A stretch of 49,256 nt of DNA from Carex sylvatica (lineage: Eukaryota > Streptophyta > Magnoliopsida > Poales > Cyperaceae). This document shows positions 9,884-20,165 of this stretch, in pieces. The notes below the pieces were generated by a model. The model made no database searches. It was given only the letters and a program-made list of their open reading frames with translations, and had not been told where the DNA came from. Both the position numbers and the translations under genes were made by a program. The stretch lies in assembly GCA_964058845.1 (NCBI GenBank), contig CAXKVR010000477.1:1-49256 (forward strand), read 5' to 3'. Numbering within the stretch: position 1 is the first letter of the stretch; each line of letters starts with the position of its first letter.

Positions 9884-10172
9884 TGTTGAAATTAATATTT
9901 TTATGGTTTCTATGTTTTGTGTTTTTCTATATGGGAGTTAATTATGTTGTGGTCTTCTATGTTGAGTTATTGAGTTGTAGTTTCTAGGAGTGTCATGGGG
10001 ACTAGTATCTAAGAATAGAATTAAATGAGTGGTGTGGTTAACAAGGTTCATGTTATTTAAATATAGATGTTGTCATTTGTAATTGATGTTGGATCAATGA
10101 AATAAAAAAAAGAATTCTGCTCCTTTTTTCCTTCTTCCATTAAAATACTAAAACAAAGGCCATAGGCCAACA
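9884..10172 (+). repeat. 5' LTR of the copia element
   Basis: 289 bp, starting TGTTGAAATTAAT and ending GGCCATAGGCCAACA. It contains the inverted pair GGCCATAGGCC at its end and an AATGAAATAAAAAAAAG A-rich stretch that may act in polyadenylation. Confidence 0.95.
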
Positions 10173-10176
10173 TAAG

Positions 10177-10188
10177 TGGTATCAGAGC
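10177..10188 (+). other. Primer-binding site (initiator Met-tRNA)
   Basis: TGGTATCAGAGC begins 5 bp after the LTR. It is complementary to the 3' end of plant initiator Met-tRNA, the usual copia primer. Confidence 0.95.
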
Positions 10189-10241
10189 GAGGTTGTGTGA
10201 GAGTTCAAGTGAGGTTCTTAAAAAAAGAAGTTGAGAGCATC

Positions 10242-11162
10242 ATGGCTCTGCAAGGAGGCGCGCACGGTGTACAACCCGTGATCGATGGCGAAAGTTACGA
10301 CTATTGGAGTATTAAGATGAAGACCCTCTTGATCTCACAAGATTTATGGGAGATAGTGGAAGAAGGATGTGAAGTAAAAACGGATGAGAAGGGAAAAGAT
10401 ATTGCTGAGACATCGGATGAGAAAAAGGAGATTAAGAAGAAAGATGCAATGGCTCTTTATTTGATTCAACAATCCATCTCCGACAAGATTTTTTCGAGAA
10501 TAATCAGGGCTAGTAGTGCGAAGGAGGCGTGGGAGTTTTTGCAAAAGGAGTTTCAAGGCACCGACAAAGTTAGAATGGTGAAGCTCTTAACATTAAAGAG
10601 AGAGTTTCAATATTTGCAAATGAAGGAGAAATAAACATTGGAAGAGTATTTTTCAAAGGTGATTGAGTTGGTGAATCAAATTAAAAGTTTGGGTGAAAAT
10701 TTGGACGACAAGTCGGTGTGCGAAAAAATTCTCATTAGCTTTTCTCCTAAATACAACAACATTGCGGCAATTATTGAAGAAACCAAAGATCTCTCCACCT
10801 TAAGTGTACATGACTTGATGGGCTCTCTTGAGATCCACGAGCAAAGAATGAGTAGAAGTGGTGAACAATCATTTGAAAGTGCTTTCCAAACTAAGGTGAA
10901 TGTGAAAGGGTCGGGCAATCAAAATGCGTGGAATGGGAATGCAACCCGTGGTGGCCATGGTGGTGGTAGAAGTAGAGGTAGCTTTGGACGAGGAGGTGGT
11001 AGAAGCAACAACCAAAGTGGTCGAGGCAACAACGAAGGAGGTGAGGTAAAAACATGTCATTATTGCAAGATGCCGGGTCACATAGAAAATTTTTGTAGAA
11101 ACAAGGGGAAGCCTTAATGTTATCATTGCAAGAAGTATGGGCATATAGAGAAGTTTTGTAGA
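10242..11162 (+). pseudogene. gag: Copia gag (capsid/nucleocapsid), two nonsense codons
   Basis: The start is taken at ATG 10242 (MALQGGAHGV), the first Met in the conserved part, about 70 nt after the LTR. The capsid region carries the copia-type WSIKMKTLL and REFQYLQMKE segments. A Gly/Arg-rich linker follows, then two CX2CX4HX4C zinc knuckles at 11055-11096 and 11118-11159. TAA codons at 10632-10634 and 11115-11117 interrupt the frame; the corresponding codons in the tandem-array copies are GAA and CAA. Gag would form the virus-like particle and bind element RNA. Confidence 0.9.
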
Positions 11163-14100
11163 ATGAAAAATGGTGAGCAAGCAAACTACACCGAAGAAAA
11201 AAAGAATAATGGAGGTGAAAAAAGGAATGATGAGAGTACTTTTTATGTATGTCAAGCGACGGTGGAGAATAAGGAAGATGTGTGGTTTGTTGATAGCGGG
11301 TGTAGTAACCACATGATGGGTGATGAGACAATTTTTTGCAAACTTGATACGACCGCCACTACTCAAATCACAATGGGTAATGGTGCGGTTGTGAAGTCCA
11401 AGGGTAAAGGCACGATTGCCGTTGATTCCAAGAAGGGTAGAATATTGATTCATGATGTGATGCTTGTGCCGGAGTTGGCACAAAATTTGCTAAGTGTTGG
11501 ACAATTGATTGAACATGGTCATGCGGTTCATTTTGAGGGGGAGACATGCAAGATTTATGACAAGCTAGAAAAGAAAAGAGAATTGATGGTGACGGTGCGC
11601 ATGGAGCGGCATCGAAATTTTCCTCTCACTCTCAAACCCGCAAGAAGTGTTGCATTGAAAGTTGATGTAGAAGATGTGTCATGGTTGTGGCACATGAGAC
11701 TTGGGCATGTGAACTTTGAAAGCTTGAAGTTGTTGAGTAGAAAAAATATGGTGTATGGTTTGCCAACCATTGAAGAAAAAAAGAATGTGTGTGAGGCGTG
11801 TGCTCTTGGTAAGATACACCGTGAGACATTTCCGAAAAAGAAGGCATGGCGTGCAAAAGAACCTTTGGAGCTTGTTCACACTGATATTTGTGGGCCGATG
11901 AGCACAAACTCACATGGAGGAAACCGATATTTTATTACCTTCATTGATGACTTTTCTCAAATGTGTTGGGTGTATTTTTTGAGACAAAAATCGGAAGCTT
12001 TTTCAGTTTTTAAAAAATTTCAGAAAATGGTTGAAAGACAAAGTGGTCAATTGTTGAAGAAGTTGAGAAGTGATAGAGGTGGTGAGTATAACTCTAAGGA
12101 GTTTGACAAATTTTGTGAAGATATTGGTGTTGAAAGGCAAGTGACAATCGGTTTTACACCGGAGCAAAATGGCGTTGCGGAAAGAAAAAATATAACTATT
12201 GTTGAGATGGCAAGAACAATGATGAAGGAGAAGGGTTGCCTTTGGCATTCTGGGCGGAGGTGACACACACATCGGTTTACTTGTTAAACTGGTGTCCCAC
12301 GAAGGCGGTTGAGAACAAGACGCTAATTGAAGCGTGGAGCGGTGGTAGAAAGCCATCGGTGAATCACTTGAAAGTTTTTGGGTGCGTATGCTATGCGCAT
12401 GTCCCGAAAGAAATGAGAAACAAGTTTGAAGACAAAGGTGAGAAATGTGTTTTTGTTGGCTATAGTACCAGGTCAAAGGGCTATAGGCTCTTTAGCTTGA
12501 AAAGAAACAAGGTGATTGAAAGTCGGGATGTGATTTTTAGTGAAAAAGACAAGTGGGATTGAAAAAAAAAGAATGTTGAAAGTGTGTCTTTTCCATTAGA
12601 AATGGATGCACAAGAAGAAACAAGTGGTGTGCATGAAAGTGAAAATGAAGATGAAGATGAAGAAGAACAACCATTTTCTCCAACCATAGATACCGAGTCG
12701 AGTTCATCTACTCCAAGCTCTACTCCGATAAAAATGAGAAGGTTAAGTGATATTTATGCACGTTGCAATTTTTGTGTTGTTGAACCAGAAAGTTTTGAGC
12801 AAGCGGTTCAAGAGGAGGTTTGGAGAAATGCTATGGAGGAAGAAATAAAAATGATTGAAAAAAATAATACATGGGAGTTGGTTGAAAAACCAAAAGAGAA
12901 AGATGTAGTTGGATTGAAGTGGATTTACAAGACAAAGACGAATCCGGAAGGTTCGGTGCAAAAGTGCAAGGCAAGATTGGTGGCAAAGGGTTATTCACAA
13001 CAACCCGGGATCGATTATCAAGAAACATTTGCACCGGTTGCAAGGCATGAAACAATAAGGATGTTGATCGCATTAGCCGCACATAAAGGTTGGAAGATGT
13101 TTCAACTTGATGTGAAATCGGCTTTCTTGAATGGAGTGTTGAAAGAAGAAGTGTATGTTGTGCAACCGCAAGGTTTTGAGGTTGAAGGTGAAGAAGAAAA
13201 AGTGTACAAGTTAAAGAAGGCATTGTACGGATTAAAGCAAGCACCTCGTGCATGGTATGGCAACATTGATGGTTACTTCACCGAAAAAGGATTTAGAAGA
13301 AGTCCAAGTGAGCCAACACTCTATGTCAAACATGGTGAAACCGGTATGCTAATTGTTTCTCTTTATGTTGATGATTTGATACTTACTGGAAATGATGAAA
13401 AGATGATGCATGAGTTTAAAAGTGACATGATGAAAAAATATGAGATGAATGATTTGGGTTTGTTGCATTACTTTTTGGGAATTGAAATTGATCAAAGGAA
13501 AGATGGAGTTTTAATTTCTCAAAAGAAATATGCACAAAATATTCTCTCTAAATTTAAAATGGAGAATTGTAATCCGGTGATGACACCATTATTGGTGAAT
13601 GAGAAGTTGGTAAAAGAAGATGGTAGTGGTGATGCCGATGCGGCGCAGTATAGAAGTTTGGTTGGGAGTTTATTATATTTTACCACTACAAGACCCAATA
13701 TCATGTATGCTTCGGGATTGTTGTCTCGGTTTATGCGTCAACCAAGCAAAATACATTTTGGAGTTGCAAAAAGAGTGTTGCGGTATGTACAAGGTACAAA
13801 AAATTATGGTCTAATGTTTGAAAGAAATGAAAGAGAAGACGTGGAATTGTTTGGTTTTTGTGATAGTGATTGGGCCGGGAGCATGGATGACATGAAGAGT
13901 ACATCCGGGTATTTCTTTACACTCGGGTCGGCTATTTTCTCATGGGCATCAAAGAAGCAAGAAAAAGTGGCACATTCCTCCGCGGAAGCCGAATACGTGT
14001 CGGCAAGTGAAGCAACTAAACAAGTGGTTTGGTTGAGAAAGATTTTAGGTGACATGGGGGAGAAGCAAGACATGGCTACGGTTCTTTTTTGTGACAACAA

Positions 14101-14317
14101 GTCGGCAATTGCAATGTCAAAGAATTCCGTGTTTCATAGCCGAACCAAGCATATCAAGCTCAAGCATCATTACATTAAAGAAGCCGTTGAGGATGAAGAG
14201 GTTATGATCAAACATGTGAAGACCGGAGATCAATTGGCCGATATTTTTACCAAGGCACTTCCGTGTGACAAGTTTGTGTACCTTAGAGAATTATTGGGAA
14301 TGATAAATTTTAGCTAA
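11163..14317 (+). pseudogene. pol: Copia pol (protease-integrase-RT-RNase H), frameshift and stop
   Basis: Domains in order: aspartic protease with DSG at 11292-11300; GAG-pre-integrase with LGHVNFESL and the zinc-binding CEACALGKIH; integrase core with HTDICGP, FIDDFS and RSDRGGEYNS; RT from about 12890 with [20 protein letters not shown] and YVDD at 13364-13375; RNase H with DSDWAGS, SSAEAEY and [12 protein letters not shown] one-base G deletion at about 12232-12236 shifts the frame, and TGA at 12560-12562 replaces the TGG of the array copies. From 12563 the frame is open to the stop at 14317. Confidence 0.93.
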
Positions 14318-14370
14318 GTACAAGAAGTGAAAAGAGAAACTGTGTTGAAAGTTGTGAACAAATAAAAATA

Positions 14371-14381
14371 TTAAGGAGGAG
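14371..14381 (+). other. Polypurine tract
   Basis: TTAAGGAGGAG lies immediately upstream of the 3' LTR. Its purine core would prime plus-strand DNA synthesis. Confidence 0.85.
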
Positions 14382-14672
14382 TGTTGAAATTAATATTTTT
14401 ATGGTTTCTATGTTTTGTGTTTTTCTATATGGGAGTTAATTTATGTTGTGGTCTTCTATGTTGAGTTATTGAGTTGTAGTTCCTAGGAGTGTCATGGGGA
14501 CTAGTATCTAAGAATAGAATTAAATGAGTGGTGTGGTTAACAAGGTTCATGTTATTTAAATATATATGTTGTCATTTGTAATTGATGTTGGATCAATGAA
14601 ATAAAAAAAAGAATTATGCTCCTTTTTTTCCTTCTTCCATTAAAATACTAAAACAAAGGCCATAGGCCAACA
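14382..14672 (+). repeat. 3' LTR of the copia element
   Basis: 291 bp. It differs from the 5' LTR by two extra T bases and three substitutions that I can see (TTTC/TTCC, ATAGATG/ATATATG, ATTCTGC/ATTATGC). Confidence 0.95.
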
Positions 14673-14677
14673 GGATT
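14673..14677. repeat. Right target-site duplication GGATT
   Basis: GGATT directly follows the 3' LTR; it is part of codons 3-4 of the host gene on the minus strand. Confidence 0.95.
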
Positions 14678-14683
14678 CGCCAT

Positions 14684-15800
14684 GGAATACTTTTATATGT
14701 TGGATCGGGAACGAAGACTAGCAAGAGCCGCCTTTATATAACAGAAAACATGATATCCTGACCGTTGGATGATCACATTGGAGTCTTTACTTATCCTCTC
14801 GTCTCCCGTTTAAGCAATACATGTCGCCTCCAGTGCTCCTCAAACCGCTAAAATCTCGTGGGGTCCATTGGCAGTATAATTTCTTTCCTACTCTTACCGT
14901 AAGGGCGTGGGTTGAGCACTTGGGCTAATACGTTCGAATCCATTCAATCACGTATTGATTTTTTGTCTGAAGTTAAAAAACAAAAGTAAAATCTATGGTT
15001 AACGGACCATGGTCTTCTTCTTTTTTTCTTTAATTGGACTAATGTTGAACTCTCTAATACTTATTGTATTTGTATTAGTGAATTATTTTAGTTTAATTAT
15101 TTATTAAACAAAATTGTTAACAAATTTATTTTTATCATTTTTTATATTTTTACATGTAAAACAAGTTTATGGCAAAAAAGTTCGAGTTTCTGATCCGATT
15201 CATTTGATTCTTACCGATTCACCCGATTCTGATTCTACGGTCAAGTGACCCGATTCTGATTTTTCCTTCTATATATGCTTCTGCCATCGATTTTTCTCTT
15301 CTTCGGTCCTCTTTAAAACAATCACCTTTGCCTTCTCTCCTCTCTATTTCTCGCATCCCCGACCCCCACACCTCTCTCTTCATCCGCATCCTCGACCCCT
15401 GTGCGACCCATCCCTCTTCGTCGCGCGAGTCTGCAGGTGGACCCATTGGTCGCTTCCTTCTCTTGCAATCGTCATGTAGTCGCTCTCCCCCTACAGGAGA
15501 TCCCTCTATTTTTGCATTTCCTCAGGGTCCTTGGACACGTGTCATGGGGACCAATTAGCTATTTGCTAGTGTTAAGGCTTAGGGTGTGCTGTACCGAGCT
15601 ATTTTTTTGCATAACTCGTTCTTGCCTTGGTTGTTGCTCTTCAATGAATGAAATGTTGACAGAGAGCATCAATATTACTCCCTTAACATGTGCCAAAGCG
15701 CAATTTATCATTTAGACAGCCGGGTTTGTACCTTGGATATAACTTGGATTCCTTGTGGTACTGATTCTATGATATTTATAAAATTGATCTTTCTCATCTC
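14684..15800. other. Promoter side of the split gene, then no recognisable gene
   Basis: 14684-14880 is upstream sequence of the minus-strand small gene, homologous to the array promoters. From 14880 to 15800 I see a pyrimidine-rich stretch (15250-15560, CCTCTCTC-type) with short open frames and no recognisable domain. Confidence 0.45.
14732..14740 (-). promoter_or_regulatory. TATA box of the copia-split small gene
   Basis: TATATAAAG on the minus strand about 50 nt upstream of the ATG at 14683. Further upstream, GACCGTTGGATGA (near 14760) and GTCCATTGGCAGTA (near 14863) correspond to GACCGTCGGATCA and GTCCCATTGGCAGTA in the six array arms, so the two promoters are homologous. Confidence 0.65.
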
Positions 15801-16458
15801 AAATTGACACCTAAGAGACTGTCGTGTTGGCATTTAGCATCATTCTGCCAAGTCTCAAGGCTTGAGTTGATCTCAATTGGCTTATTCCCTTTTCTTATCT
15901 TCCTTCTTTCTCGGCTTTACTTAGAGAGAATCATAGGTTCTTGTGCTTGAGAGAGAACATGAGGGAGTAAGGGAAGGGAGCCTTTTTTCAGTTCAGGTGA
16001 GCTTTAGCTCAATCCTCTTTCAATTTCATTGAATTTTGAGCTTGAATCTAATCTCAGGATGTGAGAAAGAGAGGAAGAAGACAGGCGTGACAAGGGGGCC
16101 TGCTTGTCAGTCTCTTGACTAGATGTCCTTCCTCCTTTATTTTCTTTTACTTTTCTTCGCGGTCTCGACTTACTATGAGCCGAGGCACTACCAACTCGGT
16201 ATATGCGGTTTTAGTCTTGTGCACCGAGTTTATCCAAGATGAAGGTGTTATTTGTGCTGAGGTGTTGGGGTTTAAAATTGGCTTGGGTTTGGCTGGGCAT
16301 GGTGTATGGTGAACTGTATAACTGGCAGCTTGGTTCATAGGCTTTATCTTGGTAGAACCAGTTCATCCATCTTGATGAACCAATAAATTTAATTAACTGG
16401 CATCTTTGTTTAGATGATTATTTTTAACTTTTTATGGTACAACAGGTCCAATCCAACA
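15800..16458 (-). mobile_element. Decayed copia-type LTR (minus orientation)
   Basis: On the minus strand the sequence starting at 16458 reads TGTTGGATTGGACC and is preceded by AAAGGGGGAGAT, the typical polypurine tract plus LTR start of copia elements. The remainder to roughly 15800 has no coding content. The far end of the LTR and any target duplication were not found, so the left limit is a guess. The matching internal region is not recognisable. Confidence 0.5.
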
Positions 16459-16470
16459 ATCTCCCCCTTT
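16459..16470 (-). other. Polypurine tract of the decayed LTR element
   Basis: AAAGGGGGAGAT on the minus strand directly adjoins the TGTTGG LTR start. Confidence 0.6.
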
Positions 16471-17289
16471 TGTCGTTTTGCAAAACATATATATCAAGTG
16501 AGTGCATAAATTTGTTATCCCCACAAAGTTTAGAATTTTTGAATGTGAAACTTTTTTATTTTTTCACTTTTTCTTGTGTTTGTGTGTGGTGTTATGGAAT
16601 ATCAATATAGCAAGAACTTGTAATATCTCTCTCATTTTTTAGAAATGGTCAAAAGGGACGAAATATCACATAATTATGTTCAAACGAAAAAGGGATCACC
16701 CACAATTCATGCACTGCCCCTTAATTTGATAAAATTATAAAGTAAGGCATATAAACACATAAAAATAAAATATTGCAATTAAAGCACGCATATTTATAAT
16801 AAATTTGAATATTGAAATTTATATAGTGCAAAATTTGTAAATGTTGACTCTTTTTAGTCATTATATTATTGAAATTAATATATTTATTTCTAAATATCCA
16901 TTTAGAAATTATTTTGATTATTTTAGTCTTCTAAGCAGTAGAATATTGTAATTAAATAATGATCAAGCAAATTTGCCTCTTAATTAGATAGAATATTGAG
17001 ATCAAACTCTTGTATATTGAAATTAAATCGATAATTTGATCATTGTTTGTTCTTCTAAGTATAAATATATTAAAGTTTATTAATGATCAAAGTGCCTCTA
17101 AAATAGGCAGAATATTGAAATTAAAAGCTAATTGAGTTCATAATTACGATATTCACTAGGAAAAGCAATTAAAGCCAACAAGATACAAATATTAATGTTA
17201 AGTCCTAATATACATAATGCATAAAGCTAGATAATAGGAAAGAAACAACAACTCATAAATAGATTTAAATATTCTTAAACCCTAAGGAT
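16471..17289. other. No recognisable gene (AT-rich, 0.8 kb)
   Basis: Very AT-rich sequence with recurring ATTGAAATTAA words. It may be the decayed interior of the LTR element at 15800-16470. No open frame with a domain was seen. Confidence 0.4.
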
Positions 17290-17643
17290 CTAGTTTTTGA
17301 TGTGTTTTGGTTTAACTTTGAATTTCTTGTTTGACTTCTTGGTTTTTTCCTTGTCGGACTCCTCTTTAGAATCTCTCTTTCTCCTGTTGTTCATCTCACT
17401 ATGGTGCTTGCACTCGGTGCACACAAGCAAACGTAATCTTGGATCAGTGGGGTCGATAGGCTTGTTGAGGAAGCACTTAGGATGAAATGCCTTGTTGCAA
17501 TCAAGGCATGTGATAGGGATGAGTAAATTGCTCATAACTCGCTCATTAACAACTCGCTCATTATCAACTCGCTTAAACTCACTCATTAACAACTCGCTCT
17601 TTTGCTTAATGAGTCGAGCATGAGCATATCTCAACTCGCCCAT
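17290..17643 (-). CDS. Unidentified zinc-finger-like ORF with basic tail
   Basis: This is a 117-residue frame. Residues about 46-78 contain CLDCNKAFHPKCF and, 21 residues later, CTECKHH. These Cys/His pairs (CX2C...HX2C...CX2C...H) fit a PHD-like or treble-clef zinc site. The C-terminal 40 residues are strongly charged (NNRRKRDSKEESDKEKTKKS). The first 40 residues are translated from the CTCGCTCATT repeat described separately, so the true N-terminus is probably lost. I do not recognise the protein. It may be an exon fragment, or part of the decayed retroelement to its left, which has the same orientation. Confidence 0.35.
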   Translation of the reverse strand: MGELRYAHARLIKQKSELLMSEFKRVDNERVVNERVMSNLLIPITCLDCNKAFHPKCFLNKPIDPTDPRLRLLVCTECKHHSEMNNRRKRDSKEESDKEKTKKSNKKFKVKPKHIKN

Positions 17644-17650
17644 GCTCGCT
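17510..17650. repeat. CTCGCTCATTA-type repeat, copy 1
   Basis: This block has degenerate CTCGCTCATTAACAA words and ends CCCATGCTCGCTCATTA. It is repeated in the same orientation at 18070-18175, and the pair flanks 17651-18069. Confidence 0.65.
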
Positions 17651-17830
17651 CATTAAGAATTTGCTATATTTAATCCCAAATAAATCAATTAACTAAATTT
17701 ATGTGTCATTAAATCATCAATGCCTCATTAAATTCCTATATCATAAGCCAAAGTCGGTAGACCAAACCAAATCAGCAAAACCTAAAGTGCTCAATCTTAC
17801 CAAAATCCTCTCGGCTTTTGGATTTCTATT

Positions 17831-18001
17831 TTATTTTTGTGAGAAACTTTGTAATATGTTGATGTTATTCTAATTTATGAGGAGAAACTAAGAACCTTAT
17901 TTTTGTGAGAAACTTTGTAATATGTTGATGTTATTCTAATTTATGAGGAGAAACTAAGAACCTTATTTTTGTGTGAAACTTTGTAATATGTTGATGTTAT
18001 T
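17831..18001. repeat. 66-bp tandem repeat, 2.6 copies
   Basis: Copies begin at 17831, 17897 and 17963 with TTATTTTTGTG and contain GAAACTTTGTAATATGTTGA. Copies one and two look identical. Copy three has one change (GTGTGAAAC) and is cut short. Confidence 0.9.
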
Positions 18002-18069
18002 ACGGGTTTTTATTGTAAAAAAAAAAGGTTAAATAAATTATGACAATTTGTTAAATTATGTAACTCATG

Positions 18070-18175
18070 ACTAGCTCATAACTCACTCATTAAAAACTTG
18101 CTCATTATCAACTCGCTCATTTACTTAATGAGCCGAGCATGAATATACCCCAACTTGCTCATGCTCGCTCATTAA
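18070..18175. repeat. CTCGCTCATTA-type repeat, copy 2
   Basis: Shares TTACTTAATGAGCCGAGCATGA (with small differences) and CATGCTCGCTCATTA with copy 1. The two could be ends of one element or tandem copies. Confidence 0.65.
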
Positions 18176-18731
18176 TCACCCATATATGTGAACATGCTCC
18201 ATTCGGGTCCATCCTTCTTACATATGAATTAGATGTAGTATATGTCGGGAGATTCGGTATCTGACTCGAGTTCGGCAAGTAACTCGTCCCTATAGCGAAT
18301 AGAGTCGTGAGAGTACACATTTTAGGAGTCTTGAGACCAATTTTGAAGACATTTTTATGATGAAGAGTCGATGAAAAATGAGGTATAACGAATGAAATTA
18401 TGCAATGGTTTGATGTGCATGTATTGTCCTTTAAATAGAGGGTTGGAAAGATATCGCATCTTCAAATAGAAGGCATCTTATTTTGAATTTTAGGAAGGAT
18501 AGAATTTGAAGTATTATGGAAGGTCAAATATTTGGAAATACTCCAGAATTGATGACAGGATTGTCACAAATTAAATCTGTGAAGTTTAGAAAGAAGAAAT
18601 AATGTAAAATGGGTAAGAAATCAGCCAGATCCTGTTCTGACGCTAGAATACCGTTTATAATAGTCACCTAACTGTTGTAATGGTCAGTGGTGAGTTCTTA
18701 TTGTTAAGAAATTCAGAGACGATAGTAAATA

Positions 18732-18755
18732 GGGGGGGGGGGGGGGGGGGGGGGG
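18732..18755 (+). repeat. Poly-G tract (24 G)
   Basis: An uninterrupted run of 24 G in an otherwise AT-rich region, between TAGTAAATA and CATTATAATGG. Confidence 0.9.
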
Positions 18756-19568
18756 CATTATAATGGTACCCATACCGTTACAACGGTAGACATGAATCTG
18801 TTGCTTCTGGTCAGATTTTGAAGATATTTTTCGAGGTAGATATATTTCATTTAATTGTATTTGACTGTAACTTATTAATTTATTCTTCTAAGTGTAATAT
18901 TCCTCATTTAATTCGAATCTTATTGTGGTTTCATATTTCCTTATAATTAGTGTCCTTTTTGTTTAGATGGTCCATATGTTTTCATGATACTCGTTATTTG
19001 ATTTGAAAGTCAAGATGAAGCACCATGAAGATATTCAAGCGATTTATCAAGGCACGATTAATTTAGAATATATTTCGAATTTGTAACATAATTATTTATG
19101 ATTCATCAATCAAATTTAGGATATATTTCGGATTTTGTATAATTTTTGAATTAGAGAAAAGACTACTCGGCTGTGACCTAAAGCAAAATCAATAGATGTC
19201 ATCATGAATTAGGCACCCAATACCGGTCAAACATGAGTTGGTTGATTAATTAAGAGGTGAATTAAACATGCACTGCAAGCAGACTACGTGACAAAGCCAC
19301 GATGGCACTATTTGAAATATGTTTGTAAAATAACGGATTGATTTTGACTATTTTAATTGTTTCTAGCCTCGTGCTTGAATCTAATTGGTCTATGACTAAC
19401 GAATGAATATGCTAACGAATTAAAAGGACAGGCTCCTCTTATTTTTGTCTTGAAGGACATGTGTCATATACCCGTTCGAGAGATACCTTCCTACAAAGCT
19501 GGAGGGAAAGCGTGAACAGCTCTCACCCCTTTGAGCTAATCTGAGCCATCCAAACATCTGAAATCCAA

Positions 19569-19690
19569 GAGTCCAAATCTGTTTCAAACTTGGATCAGAT
19601 GGCAGCACACACTGGAAGCAAGGCGTGAGTCCAAATCTGTTTCAAACTTGGATCACATGCATGGCAGCAGCACACACTGTAAGCAAGGCG
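19569..19690. repeat. 58-64-bp tandem duplication
   Basis: GAGTCCAAATCTGTTTCAAA starts at 19569 and 19627; both copies continue to GCAAGGCGTGA. The second copy has a 6-bp insertion (GCATGG/GCA). Confidence 0.85.
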
Positions 19691-19906
19691 TGATCATCCC
19701 TAGCTTAATAGCTAAGCATTCAACACTCAACAGTATTTATTGGATTGGACAGCTGTCAATTGATTGGACGTGATCATGCCACCTGATGCAGCCTCTAAGC
19801 CCTAATACCCATACCCTCTGCCTGTATAAGAAGCAATTGAAGACGAAGAAAAGCACCTCCAGACACACCTAAACACAACACACAAACCTTGCGTCTCTCA
19901 TAACCT

Positions 19907-20165
19907 GAATCGTATCAAAAAGAAAGAATAATTAAATTTTTAATGTACATGATTAAAATTTAAAATATTATGAGAATTGACTTAATCATTCCACGTCCTA
20001 CTAAATCCATCTCTAACTATAATCCACGTCAAAAAACTAGATATTATGTAACAGGAAACAAGTGATGAGGGTGTTATAGTGGTTATTGGCTTTTTTTTTA
20101 TTTAAGCCGAACTATTTTTATATATTATATTCTACATGATAAAATAGGAAGCAATTAAACACAAC
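19907..20165 (+). repeat. Interspersed repeat, forward copy of a long-range inverted pair
   Basis: It begins CGTATCAAAAAGAAAG, contains GAGAATTGACTTAATCATTC, AACAGGAAACAAGTGATG and TAAGCCGAACTA, and ends near ATAGGAAGCAATTAAAC. The reverse complement of 33178-33365 followed by 32880-32998 matches it in the same order, apart from a 180-bp insertion there. Confidence 0.75.

Larger units (their letters stand above)
9884..14672 (+). mobile_element. Full-length Ty1/copia LTR retrotransposon (4789 bp)
   Basis: The element runs TG...CA with LTRs 9884-10172 and 14382-14672. Next to them are an initiator Met-tRNA primer site and a polypurine tract. A perfect 5-bp target duplication GGATT lies at 9879-9883 and 14673-14677. 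Domain order gag, protease, integrase, RT, RNase H defines the copia superfamily. The LTRs differ by three substitutions and two single-T indels, so insertion is fairly recent. The coding frame is dead (three stops, one frameshift). It landed in exon 1 of a host gene, in antisense orientation to it. Confidence 0.97.
9478..14683 (-). pseudogene. Small single-TM protein gene, split by copia and 3'-truncated
   Basis: A minus-strand gene starts at the ATG 14681-14683. Exon 1 is 14678-14683 joined, across the copia insertion, to 9727-9883. Intron 1 is 9626-9726 (101 bp, GTTAGT...CTAG). Exon 2 starts at 9625 and is cut at about 9478 by the inverted array. The predicted N-terminus is MANPDSGDRAKINVAASENT; a hydrophobic helix follows near residues 55-75 (ASVISVS then MAGFMTGFTLA in the array copies). 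The full-length coding region, rebuilt from the array copies plus the first six bases here, would be about 172 codons and ends in a charged repeat region. I do not recognise the family. The interruption and truncation should abolish the product. Confidence 0.72.
18176..19906. other. No recognisable gene (1.7 kb), with small repeats
   Basis: No long frame or domain was found. The stretch holds a poly-G tract and a short tandem duplication, listed separately. Confidence 0.45.

Noticed and set aside
10869..11483. Long minus-strand open frames (146 and 204 codons) across gag, repeated in each array unit
   Set aside because: They are antisense shadows of the coding frame in a Gly/Arg-rich, codon-biased region. 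They have no start context, no domain, and move exactly with gag-pol.
14890..14980. tRNA-like stretch (GGGCTAATACGTTCGAATCC)
   Set aside because: It has a T-loop-like TTCGAATCC, but no cloverleaf with acceptor and anticodon stems could be drawn.
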